A stretch of DNA of 5,712 bases from Mucilaginibacter sp. Its GTDB lineage: Bacteria; Bacteroidota; Bacteroidia; Sphingobacteriales; Sphingobacteriaceae. A program made the translations under genes and the position numbers. The notes beneath the pieces were generated by a model. It saw nothing but the letters and a program-made list of their open reading frames with translations. It made no database searches and was not told the origin of the DNA. Positions 1 to 5,712 of this stretch are shown here, in pieces; the stretch's first letter is position 1, and the number at the start of each line of letters is the position of its first letter. The DNA lies in assembly GCA_014376655.1 (NCBI GenBank), contig JACMRC010000542.1:1-5712 (forward strand). Direction: 5' to 3'.

Positions 1-336
1 TATGCCCTCACTCATATAACGGCCGCGTACATCCTGGTAAACAAAAATATAACCATCGTGTACAAACTGCGACGACGGGCCAAGCGATGTTTTCAATGCT
101 TCGCCATAAGGCGCAACGCTGTAACAGGTGCGGTCCATCATAAATGGATATTTCTTCGATTGGTCTTTAGGCACATATACCGACGTGAACAGTTTCTTGC
201 CATCGCGCATGGGTACCTGGTATTCAAACTTAGTGTAGTTGGTCTTGATGTACTCGGCATCGGGGCCGGGTACGCCAAACTGTGCAGCAGCATTTAGCGA
301 TACCGTTGTCAGGATAAAAAAGATCAGTTTTTTCAT
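1..336 (-). CDS. Secreted CocE/NonD-family hydrolase (X-Pro dipeptidyl-peptidase S15 type), N-terminal part
   Basis: The minus-strand frame opens at ATG 336-334 and runs without a stop for 112 codons to the window edge, so the C-terminal part is missing. Residues 1-18 form a signal peptide (Lys-Lys, hydrophobic core, AAA before Gln19), which points to export to the periplasm or beyond. The mature part has the start of the CocE/NonD alpha/beta-hydrolase fold: PMRDGKKLFTSVYVP (42-56), an RTCYS stretch (69-73) where relatives have RTPY, and DGYIFVYQDVRGRYMSEG (94-111), a family hallmark. Known members hydrolyse acyl, ester or X-Pro peptide bonds (cocaine esterase, alpha-amino acid ester hydrolase, glutaryl-7-ACA acylase). 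The catalytic Ser, Asp and His lie beyond the window, so activity and substrate cannot be judged. No Shine-Dalgarno precedes the start, as is usual in Bacteroidota. It is divergent from the gene at 516. Family assignment is firm; substrate is unknown. Confidence 0.9.
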   Translation of the reverse strand, partial: MKKLIFFILTTVSLNAAAQFGVPGPDAEYIKTNYTKFEYQVPMRDGKKLFTSVYVPKDQSKKYPFMMDRTCYSVAPYGEALKTSLGPSSQFVHDGYIFVYQDVRGRYMSEGI

Positions 337-500
337 GTTTAAAATTAAGTTCTGAAAGTACTCATTTTAGCTGTGAAATCAAAATTGGCAATGCGGTTTA
401 AAGCGCTTAAATCCTCACAATCAGTAGCTCTAAAAATATTTTTACAAAAAACGTATCATTTTTGTTACATTTATATTGTAGCTTTATACTACCAATTTAG

Positions 501-508
501 AAGGAGGT
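501..508 (+). promoter_or_regulatory. Perfect Shine-Dalgarno sequence for the gene at 516
   Basis: AAGGAGGT lies 7 bases before the ATG at 516, an ideal spacing and a full 8-base complement to the usual 3' end of 16S rRNA. No comparable site precedes the other starts in this window (336, 2017, 2112, 4720, 5533). Bacteroidota ribosomes are known to hide the anti-SD, and most of their genes lack an SD, so this one stands out. It also fixes the start codon of the downstream gene. Confidence 0.8.
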
Positions 509-515
509 CTGGATT

Positions 516-1052
516 ATGAAAAAAGCACTAATGTTTTGTTTGTTGGCTTTTGGTATAACAGCGGCAAAAGCCCAATGCCCCATCAATGAAATTTTAACCA
601 CCAAAGACCCGCAAACCATTGCCGGCCTGATTGAAGGAAACACCGACTGTATAAAGCAATCGTTGACGCAGAACCCCGAGTACCAGAGTTTTAGAGTTTA
701 TGTAGATTATTTGTATAACACATCAGCACCGTGGATCTATCACACCAATTCGCAGAAAGAAAAGTTGTTTGAAGATTTTTATACTGCCTGGGGCAAGGCT
801 TATCCAACCATGAGTTCGGCTGCGCCGGATAGCCCGGAATTTTACGTTGCTGTAAAAGTTATGGTAGCAACCGACCCTACATTTTTTACCCAGAAAAAAG
901 AAACTAAAGTGCCCATAAAATACCAGCAATGGTTACACGTAAAAACCCTTATTGCAAAATATGGCGAACGTAACGTAACGCTTTTAGCTAACGCGACATC
1001 AAAAATTGCCAACATATCTACAGCTAATTACGCGGCATTTGTATCTAATTAA
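516..1052 (+). CDS. Small secreted protein of unknown function
   Basis: This is a 178-residue protein I do not recognise. Residues 1-20 form a clear signal peptide (MKKA, core LMFCLLAFGITAA, then AKAQ), so it should be exported. Cys21 is preceded by K-A-Q, which is not a lipobox, so a soluble periplasmic or secreted protein is likelier than a lipoprotein. The mature chain has two cysteines, Cys21 and Cys45, that could form one disulfide. It is otherwise mostly polar, aromatic-rich (YVDYLYN, PWIYH, FEDFYTAWGKAYP) and probably largely helical; no catalytic motif, repeat or membrane segment is visible. The start is fixed by the strong SD at 501-508. An intrinsic terminator 6 bases after the stop makes it look monocistronic. 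A weak promoter candidate (TTTG 461-464, TATACT 485-490) fits the Bacteroidota consensus poorly. It is probably a real gene because signal peptide, SD and terminator all agree; function unknown. Confidence 0.85.
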   Translation: MKKALMFCLLAFGITAAKAQCPINEILTTKDPQTIAGLIEGNTDCIKQSLTQNPEYQSFRVYVDYLYNTSAPWIYHTNSQKEKLFEDFYTAWGKAYPTMSSAAPDSPEFYVAVKVMVATDPTFFTQKKETKVPIKYQQWLHVKTLIAKYGERNVTLLANATSKIANISTANYAAFVSN

Positions 1053-1058
1053 CCCCTG

Positions 1059-1093
1059 CACTTGCCCGGTTATACCGGGCAGGTGTTCTTTTT
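1059..1093 (+). terminator. Strong rho-independent terminator after the secreted-protein gene
   Basis: A 12-base left arm (1059-1070, CACTTGCCCGGT) pairs with 1074-1085 (ACCGGGCAGGTG) around a TAT loop, with a single T-G wobble. It is followed at once by TTCTTTTT. It lies 6 bases after the stop at 1052, exactly where a terminator for that gene is expected. Confidence 0.9.
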
Positions 1094-1107
1094 AAAAGCG
1101 AGTTTGT

Positions 1108-1140
1108 AAAAGCGATGGGGGTTAGGTCTATCGCTTTTTT
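1108..1140. terminator. Second, possibly bidirectional terminator hairpin
   Basis: AAAAGCGAT (1108-1116) pairs perfectly with ATCGCTTTT (1130-1138) around a 13-base loop, and the right arm runs into a six-T tract (1135-1140) on the plus strand. Read on the minus strand the hairpin ends in TTTT, so it may also stop transcripts from the convergent ankyrin gene. The stem is less GC-rich and the loop longer than in the preceding terminator, so its strength is uncertain. The octamer AAAAGCGA also occurs at 1094-1101. Confidence 0.6.
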
Positions 1141-1171
1141 GTTTGGGGGTGATGAGTGTTTGGCGGTTAGG

Positions 1172-1360
1172 AACGCGCGCCGGGGACTTACCCCGCGGCT
1201 CTTCGAGCGCGACCCTCTCTCGCCTTCAGCGGAAAGAGGGTAAATGGAGCAAAAATAAAACTGTATTCTCCCTCTTTCCCGCTTGCGGAAGAGAAGGATG
1301 ACGAGCGAAGCGATGTCAGGTCCAAAGGACTCCTATGGAGGTGAGTAAACGGCGCGCTTT
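1172..1360. repeat. MITE-like or REP-like palindromic intergenic element with terminal inverted repeats
   Basis: The ends are inverted copies: 1172-1194 matches the reverse complement of 1337-1360, including a perfect GCGCGCCG/CGGCGCGC (1175-1182, 1350-1357) and, after three differing bases, ACTTACC against ACTCACC. The inner arms are also inverted copies: the segment near 1199-1240 (CTCTTCGAGC, CCTCTCT, AGCGG, AAAGAGGG) aligns to the reverse complement of about 1271-1314. Each arm folds locally: ACCCTCT 1212-1218 with AGAGGGT 1235-1241, and 1269-1282 with 1285-1298. The right arm has about 22 extra bases (1315-1336) containing the small hairpin GTCC-AAA-GGAC. The centre (about 1242-1267) is unpaired and AT-rich. 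No convincing target duplication and no coding frame is seen. Size and structure suggest a non-autonomous mobile or REP-type element; this is inference without genomic copies to compare. Confidence 0.6.
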
Positions 1361-1369
1361 AAAAGCTCT

Positions 1370-2017
1370 CTACCCCAATATCTCTGCTATCTCATCAAAT
1401 CCTTTTTCGCGGGCCAGGTCGGCGGGTAGTTTGCCGCCTTCCATGCGGACATCGGTTTGGGCACCATTTTCCAATAAAAGGATAAGCAATTCTAAGTTAC
1501 CGGTCTGCGCTGCAGAATGTAACGGCGTTGAACCCGCTTGTTGTTTTACGTTTACTTTTGCGCCATTTTCAACCAGCATACGGGCAATATCAGTATAGTT
1601 GCCCGCGGCTGCCGAGTGCAACGGGAAAACATTAAAGCCATTATTTGATGGCAGATTAACATCCGCACCTTTTAGTACAAGGTAACGGGCAGCTTCAAAC
1701 TGACCGAAGTAACAGGCCAGTCCCAATGGTGTAAAACCGTCAACGGCATATTCATTTAACGCGTCGGGGTGGTTAAAAACAAGATAGGCAAGTACATCAA
1801 ACTTACCCGCTGCTGCTGCTTCGAACAAGTTGAGATCCTCCACATACTTTAAAAGCAATGCAGTAACCTCGGGCTTTTTGTAGTAGCATGACAGCATTAG
1901 CGGCGATACCTTATGGCTTGTGGTTGCGATTGCCAATGCCGGATTTTGCGTCAATAAATTATTAACGCCGGGCAAATCGCCGTCGGTAATAAATTGTTCC
2001 AGTTGTTCTACGCTCAT
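1370..2017 (-). CDS. Ankyrin-repeat protein
   Basis: This 215-residue protein is built almost entirely of ankyrin repeats. After a capping helix region (1-35) come a degenerate repeat at about 36-61, a helix-only or incomplete repeat at 62-90 (FEAAAAGKFDVLAYLV), clear repeats at 93-121 (DGFTPLGLACYFGQFEAARYL...GADVN), 126-158 (FPLHSAAAGNYTDIARMLVENGAKVN) and 161-191 (TPLHSAAQTGNLELLILLLENGA), and a C-terminal cap at 194-215. Such proteins bind other proteins; no enzymatic domain is attached and the partner is unknown. I start at ATG 2017-2015 (MSVEQLEQF) because the fold begins there. The frame extends 25 codons further, to 2092, but that extension would cover the ftsK promoter and reads like translated AT-rich spacer; its run CILIFNFLVILTS does resemble a signal peptide, so an exported form cannot be excluded. 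The stop (TAG) lies 9 bases from the palindromic element. It is divergent from ftsK. Confidence 0.88.
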   Translation of the reverse strand: MSVEQLEQFITDGDLPGVNNLLTQNPALAIATTSHKVSPLMLSCYYKKPEVTALLLKYVEDLNLFEAAAAGKFDVLAYLVFNHPDALNEYAVDGFTPLGLACYFGQFEAARYLVLKGADVNLPSNNGFNVFPLHSAAAGNYTDIARMLVENGAKVNVKQQAGSTPLHSAAQTGNLELLILLLENGAQTDVRMEGGKLPADLAREKGFDEIAEILG

Positions 2018-2059
2018 TGAAGTCAATATTACTAAAAAATTAAAAATTAAAATGCATAG

Positions 2060-2087
2060 TTGTTTAATCTGTGTAACTTTATATTTG
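2060..2087 (+). promoter_or_regulatory. Bacteroidota-type promoter of ftsK
   Basis: TTG at 2060-2062 and TATATTTG at 2080-2087 are separated by 17 bases, matching the Bacteroidota sigma consensus TTG-N17-23-TAnnTTTG with no mismatch. Just upstream (2034-2052) lies an A/T-tract (AAAAAATTAAAAATTAAAA) that could act as an UP-like element. Transcription would begin at about 2092-2095, giving a leader of roughly 20 bases before the ATG at 2112. Confidence 0.72.
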
Positions 2088-2111
2088 CACAATACTACTG
2101 TTACATAAGGG

Positions 2112-4652
2112 ATGCCTGTAAAAGCAAATCAGTTTAAATCAAATAGTTTCAAAGAGGAAAATCTGCCTCGCCAATCTTCAGAAAAAGGTTCAAGAGAACG
2201 GCCATTAAAGCCAAAAGCAGAACGCATGCCGGTATTTGACCTGGCCGACGGCCGGCTGGTAAAAATTGCAGGCCTGTTTTGCCTGCTGTTATCGCTATTC
2301 TTCTTAATTGCTTTTACCTCGTACCTGTTTACCTGGCAGCAAGATCAAAGCTATGTGTCGGCAGCCAATGGCGGCTGGCATAATTTGTTTACCAGCCAGG
2401 CCGAGCTTAAACTAAAAGGCATAGACCCGGTGGAGAACTGGCTGGGCAAATTTGGCGCGCTGCTATCCAACCAATTTATTTTCGAGTGGTTTGGCGTGGC
2501 GTCGTTCTTGTTCGTATTTGTGTTTTTTGTTATAGGCTACCGCATGCTGTTTAAGGTAAAGCTATTTTCGGTTATCAGGACGCTTGGTTATTCACTTTTC
2601 GGATTGATATTTATATCGGTAACACTTGGTTTTATACATGCTTTTATTGATGATAGTCCGCATTTCTTAGAGGGGGGATTTGGCTACTGGACCAACCGTT
2701 TGCTTGACCTACAAATAGGCCAAACCGGTACCGGCGGCTTACTGGCTTTCGCAGCCCTTACCACTTTAATCATCGCTTATAATATTGATTTTAAACTACC
2801 TCAACGCAAGCCTAAAGATGCTGCAATAGCCGGTGCTGATGAAGAATTCCCGCGTCCATTTTCGACCGAGCTGATAGAACTTGTTGACGAAGAAATATCG
2901 CACCCGGTTGAATGGCCAAAAGGTAATAATGTGAAGAAGCCAGAAGCGTTTGTTAATCAACCTATAACGCCTGAGACTACTTTCCACGAAACGGTAGTTT
3001 TAACACCCGATAATGAGAACGTTGACCCTGATATGGGCGACGATATCCCGCTAACGTTAGAAACAGAGCGCCCAAGCCCGGTACTTAACGTTGAAAAATC
3101 GGATGATGATAAAGCAAAAGCATTAGTTGAGCAATTTGGCACTTACGACCATAAGCTGGACCTGGCATCGTACAAATATCCTACACTTAACCTATTAGAA
3201 GAATACGGTACCGGCAAAATAGCCGTAAACTCGGAAGAACTGGAAGCCAACAAAAACAAAATTGTTGAAACGCTTAACCATTATAATATCGAGATCGACA
3301 AGATCAAAGCGACCATTGGCCCAACAGTTACGTTGTACGAAATTATACCGGCTCCGGGTGTGCGGATCTCGAAGATCAAGAATTTAGAGGATGATATCGC
3401 GCTAAGCTTAGCGGCTCTGGGAATCCGTATTATTGCCCCTATGCCGGGCAAAGGCACCATCGGGATAGAAGTGCCTAACCAAAACCCGGAAATGGTTTCT
3501 ATGCGGTCTATTTTGGCTACAGAGAAGTTCCAGAACACTACCATGGACCTGCCCATCGCCTTAGGTAAAACCATATCAAACGAAGTATTTATTGCCGATT
3601 TGGCTAAGATGCCCCACTTATTGGTTGCGGGTGCTACCGGCCAGGGTAAATCGGTTGGCATTAATGCGATATTGGTATCGTTGCTATACAAAAAGCACCC
3701 TTCCGAGTTAAAGTTTGTATTGGTCGACCCTAAAAAGGTGGAGTTAACCCTGTTCCGCAAAATAGAGCGTCACTTCCTGGCTAAACTTCCTGATGAAGCT
3801 GATGCTATTATTACCGATACTAAGAAAGTGGTTAACACGCTTAACTCGCTTTGTATTGAGATGGACCAGCGTTATGACTTATTGAAAGACGCTCAAGTAC
3901 GTAACTTAAAAGAGTACAACGCCAAATTCGTCAACCGCAAAATAGCCGACCCGGAGAAACACCGTTACCTGCCATTTATTGTATTGGTGATAGATGAGTT
4001 TGCCGATTTAATGATGACTGCCGGTAAAGAGGTGGAACAGCCTATAGCGCGTATTGCCCAATTGGCGCGTGCCGTGGGGATCCATTTGGTTATTGCTACA
4101 CAAAGGCCGTCGGTTAATATTATTACGGGTACTATTAAGGCCAACTTCCCGTCGCGATTGGCGTTTAGGGTATTGTCTAAGATAGACTCGCGTACCATAT
4201 TAGATGCCGGCGGTGCCGACCAGCTGATTGGCCGTGGTGATATGTTATTCTCGACCGGTAGCGATTTGATCCGCTTACAGTGCGCGTTTGTGGATACACC
4301 AGAGGTTGAACGGATATCGGACTTTATTGGCAACCAACGCGGCTACCCTACTGCCATGTTATTGCCTGAGTATGTTGGCGAGGGCGAAAGCAGCAGCAGC
4401 AAAGAATTTGACGCTAACGACCGCGACCCCATGTTTGAAGAAGCGGCCCGCCTTATAGTAATGCACCAGCAGGGATCTACATCATTAATACAACGCAAGC
4501 TAAAACTGGGCTATAACCGCGCAGGCCGCATTATTGACCAGTTAGAGGGAGCAGGCATAGTCGGCCCGTTTGAAGGCAGCAAGGCCCGCGAGGTGCTGTA
4601 CCCGGATGAGTATTCTTTGATGCAGTATTTGGATACTTTGGGTAAGGATTAG
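2112..4652 (+). CDS. ftsK: DNA translocase FtsK/SpoIIIE
   Basis: FtsK is a membrane-anchored hexameric motor at the septum that pumps chromosomal DNA and helps resolve dimers before division. The 846-residue protein is complete. After a basic cytosolic tail (1-48) come four predicted membrane helices at about 51-73, 126-143, 155-179 and 207-225, then a short acidic linker (about 230-340), unlike the very long linker of E. coli FtsK. The motor follows: Walker A GATGQGKS (507-514), LVDPKKVEL (537-545), Walker B IVLVIDE (623-629, Asp628-Glu629) and the conserved RAVGIHLVIATQRPS (653-667). The C-terminal gamma winged helix (about 773-832, RKLKLGYNRAGRIIDQLE, GIVGPFEGSKAREVL) is the part that reads polarity sequences and contacts the XerCD machinery in known members. 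The start is set by an in-frame TAA at 2106-2108 and the promoter just upstream. It probably heads an operon with the next two genes. Confidence 0.98.
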   Translation: MPVKANQFKSNSFKEENLPRQSSEKGSRERPLKPKAERMPVFDLADGRLVKIAGLFCLLLSLFFLIAFTSYLFTWQQDQSYVSAANGGWHNLFTSQAELKLKGIDPVENWLGKFGALLSNQFIFEWFGVASFLFVFVFFVIGYRMLFKVKLFSVIRTLGYSLFGLIFISVTLGFIHAFIDDSPHFLEGGFGYWTNRLLDLQIGQTGTGGLLAFAALTTLIIAYNIDFKLPQRKPKDAAIAGADEEFPRPFSTELIELVDEEISHPVEWPKGNNVKKPEAFVNQPITPETTFHETVVLTPDNENVDPDMGDDIPLTLETERPSPVLNVEKSDDDKAKALVEQFGTYDHKLDLASYKYPTLNLLEEYGTGKIAVNSEELEANKNKIVETLNHYNIEIDKIKATIGPTVTLYEIIPAPGVRISKIKNLEDDIALSLAALGIRIIAPMPGKGTIGIEVPNQNPEMVSMRSILATEKFQNTTMDLPIALGKTISNEVFIADLAKMPHLLVAGATGQGKSVGINAILVSLLYKKHPSELKFVLVDPKKVELTLFRKIERHFLAKLPDEADAIITDTKKVVNTLNSLCIEMDQRYDLLKDAQVRNLKEYNAKFVNRKIADPEKHRYLPFIVLVIDEFADLMMTAGKEVEQPIARIAQLARAVGIHLVIATQRPSVNIITGTIKANFPSRLAFRVLSKIDSRTILDAGGADQLIGRGDMLFSTGSDLIRLQCAFVDTPEVERISDFIGNQRGYPTAMLLPEYVGEGESSSSKEFDANDRDPMFEEAARLIVMHQQGSTSLIQRKLKLGYNRAGRIIDQLEGAGIVGPFEGSKAREVLYPDEYSLMQYLDTLGKD

Positions 4653-4719
4653 GCGATAAGTACTGTGGTTGTAACTATTAGCATAATGTAATGTCAAACC
4701 CCTAAATAAACCTTGTACC

Positions 4720-5466
4720 ATGAAGACATTACAATCAAGAACTATTGCAGTAGCTACACTTCTTTTAAGCATTTTTTCAAGTTGCGGTAATAAAGAAATT
4801 AAACAAACAGATAGCAGCACACCGGGTAAAGAACAAACTGTAGCCACTAAAACCCCTGTCATTAATTTTAGAGATCCTATTTACATTGATAGTACAGACT
4901 ATGTAATGTACCCATTATCAACAAAGAAAGACAATTCGGATGGCAGTTATAATAAAATATTAAGTGGTACTGGCATACCTACCTATTGGAACATTGCCTT
5001 TTATAACATGGTTTCAAAGACATATCATTTGCTTGATGATAAACGAAAAATGCTTATTACTTCGTATGCGCAGGAGGGTAGTTTTCAATATTCCAGCGCT
5101 GGCATTATTAACACCAATAAATCTGATGATATTATATTTTACTCGGTAGTTGTAACCGATTATAATAAAGACGGTAAATTAGACCCGGATGATCCCTCGT
5201 ATTTGTTTATATCTGATAAAAAAGGCAACAACTTTAAACAAATATCACCGGAGGGCTTAAAAGTTACGGGGTGGAAAACAATTAAGCGGACAGGCAAAGT
5301 ACTTATACAAGCTGTAGGTGACACCAACAACGATAAAAAATTTGACAATGATGACGAAGCGCTGCCTTATGTTTATGATATTAAAACAGGCGCTATAGCC
5401 CAGCCCGTGTTTGGTAAAGATTTTACTGATGCAGCAGACCAGGTGCTTGAAAAACACTGGAAATAA
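4720..5466 (+). CDS. Predicted lipoprotein with two EF-hand-like calcium-binding loops
   Basis: This is a 248-residue protein of no family I can name. The N-terminus is a lipoprotein signal: a hydrophobic stretch (9-19), then IFSSC with Cys22 as the likely lipidated residue, followed by a polar linker (23-45). The lipobox is slightly off consensus (Phe at -3). The mature part contains DYNKDGKLDPDD (147-158), a textbook EF-hand/dockerin loop (Asp1, Asn3, Asp5, Gly6, Leu8, Asp9, Asp12), and DTNNDKKFDNDD (201-212), the same pattern with Lys at position 6. Each is followed by a similar strand and turn (SYLFISDKKG, PYVYDIKTG), so the two segments look like an internal duplication, perhaps two blades or beta-hairpins with a calcium loop. 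It lies 67 bases after ftsK and 66 before lolA with no terminator between, so co-transcription is likely. It looks more AT-rich than ftsK (by eye), compatible with later insertion. Calcium binding is inferred. Confidence 0.88.
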   Translation: MKTLQSRTIAVATLLLSIFSSCGNKEIKQTDSSTPGKEQTVATKTPVINFRDPIYIDSTDYVMYPLSTKKDNSDGSYNKILSGTGIPTYWNIAFYNMVSKTYHLLDDKRKMLITSYAQEGSFQYSSAGIINTNKSDDIIFYSVVVTDYNKDGKLDPDDPSYLFISDKKGNNFKQISPEGLKVTGWKTIKRTGKVLIQAVGDTNNDKKFDNDDEALPYVYDIKTGAIAQPVFGKDFTDAADQVLEKHWK

Positions 5467-5532
5467 AATACAATAAAACTAATGGCCTTAAACGGGGTTA
5501 AACGTTTTTATAAAAAGCAAGTCGGAAACTAC

Positions 5533-5712
5533 ATGAAAAAAACACTCTTATTCCTCTTTTTAATATTTACCACTACCACCCACGCCTTCGCGCAAAAAGA
5601 CGCCGCGGCTAAGACTATTTTAAGCCAGGTGAGCCAGAAGTACCGCGCATACCCGGTTATAAAAAGCGATTTTAGTTTTATAATTGATATGCAACAGGCT
5701 GGTGTTAAACAA
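5533..5712 (+). CDS. lolA: Outer-membrane lipoprotein carrier LolA, N-terminal part
   Basis: The frame begins at ATG 5533 and is open for 60 codons to the window edge, so most of the protein is missing. Residues 1-20 form a signal peptide (MKKTLLFLFLIF core, HAFA before Gln21), giving a periplasmic product. The mature start, AKTILSQVSQKYRAYPVIKSDFSF (25-48), matches the opening helix and first strand of LolA-like proteins (I-L-x-x-V-S-x-K-Y, then I-K-x-D-F-x-F). LolA accepts lipoproteins from the LolCDE exporter at the inner membrane and delivers them to the outer membrane. Position supports the call: lolA follows ftsK in E. coli too, and here only the lipoprotein gene lies between. An in-frame ATG at 5482 would add 17 residues ahead of the signal peptide; I prefer 5533 because MKKTLLF is a normal signal peptide start. 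No SD is evident. Only 60 residues are seen, so the call leans partly on context. Confidence 0.82.
   Translation, partial: MKKTLLFLFLIFTTTTHAFAQKDAAAKTILSQVSQKYRAYPVIKSDFSFIIDMQQAGVKQ

Noticed and set aside
58..297. Plus-strand open frame opposite the hydrolase gene
   Set aside because: The minus-strand frame here encodes clear CocE/NonD motifs with a signal peptide, so the plus-strand frame is a shadow.
397..411. Small palindrome TTTAAAGCGCTTAAA as a possible operator between the divergent genes
   Set aside because: Only the AAGCGCTT core is perfect and nothing links it to a known regulator; such short palindromes arise by chance.
461..490. Promoter for the gene at 516 (TTTG 461-464, TATACTAC 485-492)
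   Set aside because: The spacing is acceptable, but the -7 element misses three of six conserved bases, so it is not listed as a feature.
1335..1598. Plus-strand open frame starting inside the palindromic element
   Set aside because: It runs antisense through the ankyrin repeats and its product has low-complexity composition; the ankyrin frame is the real one.
2796..4333. Several long antisense open frames over ftsK (for example 3281-3760 and 3965-4333 on the minus strand)
   Set aside because: They lie wholly opposite a complete, highly conserved ftsK frame and their products show no recognisable domain or signal; they are by-products of ftsK codon use.
5488..5504. Direct repeat TTAAACG at 5488-5494 and 5498-5504 before lolA
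   Set aside because: Two short 7-base copies with a 10-base period are suggestive but too little to call a regulatory site.
5482..5532. Upstream in-frame ATG extending LolA by 17 residues
   Set aside because: It would put a long basic tail ahead of a normal signal peptide; the start at 5533 gives a standard one.
1..5712. CRISPR array, tRNA, rRNA, transposase or toxin-antitoxin pair
   Set aside because: Looked for on both strands; no regularly spaced repeats, cloverleaf, transposase motif or paired small genes seen.

Overview
The window looks like chromosomal DNA from a Bacteroidota bacterium, most likely Sphingobacteriaceae (Mucilaginibacter/Pedobacter-like). This rests on the protein style (Lys-Lys signal peptides ending in Ala-Gln, a Gln-containing FtsK Walker A), a near-perfect Bacteroidota promoter (TTG-N17-TATATTTG) before ftsK, mostly SD-less starts, and short intergenic palindromes of the CCCTCTCT...AGAGGG kind. 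The genus is an inference; no rRNA or other marker is present.

Layout. (1) 1-336, minus: N-terminal 112 residues of a secreted CocE/NonD-type serine hydrolase, cut by the window edge. (2) 337-515: AT-rich divergent spacer carrying an unusually perfect Shine-Dalgarno for the next gene. (3) 516-1052, plus: small secreted protein of unknown function, followed by a strong intrinsic terminator and a second terminator-like hairpin. (4) 1053-1369: non-coding; after the terminators it holds a roughly 190-bp imperfect palindrome with about 23-bp terminal inverted repeats, probably a MITE-like or REP-like element, ending next to the ankyrin gene stop. (5) 1370-2017, minus: ankyrin-repeat protein. (6) 2018-2111: divergent promoter region. 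(7) 2112-4652, plus: complete FtsK/SpoIIIE DNA translocase. (8) 4720-5466, plus: predicted lipoprotein with two EF-hand-like calcium loops. (9) 5533-5712, plus: N-terminal 60 residues of a LolA-type lipoprotein carrier, cut by the window edge.

How the genes fit together. ftsK, the lipoprotein gene and lolA run in the same direction with gaps of about 66 bp and no visible terminator, so they probably form one transcription unit from the ftsK promoter. ftsK followed by lolA is also the order in E. coli; here a lipoprotein gene sits between them. FtsK moves chromosome termini through the division septum, LolA carries lipoproteins across the periplasm, and the lipoprotein may be one such cargo (inference). 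The other genes look like independent units.

I see no clear sign of a new multi-gene system, defence island, CRISPR array, tRNA or rRNA. The most unusual items are the palindromic repeat element, the perfect SD before the secreted orphan gene, and the EF-hand lipoprotein between ftsK and lolA.
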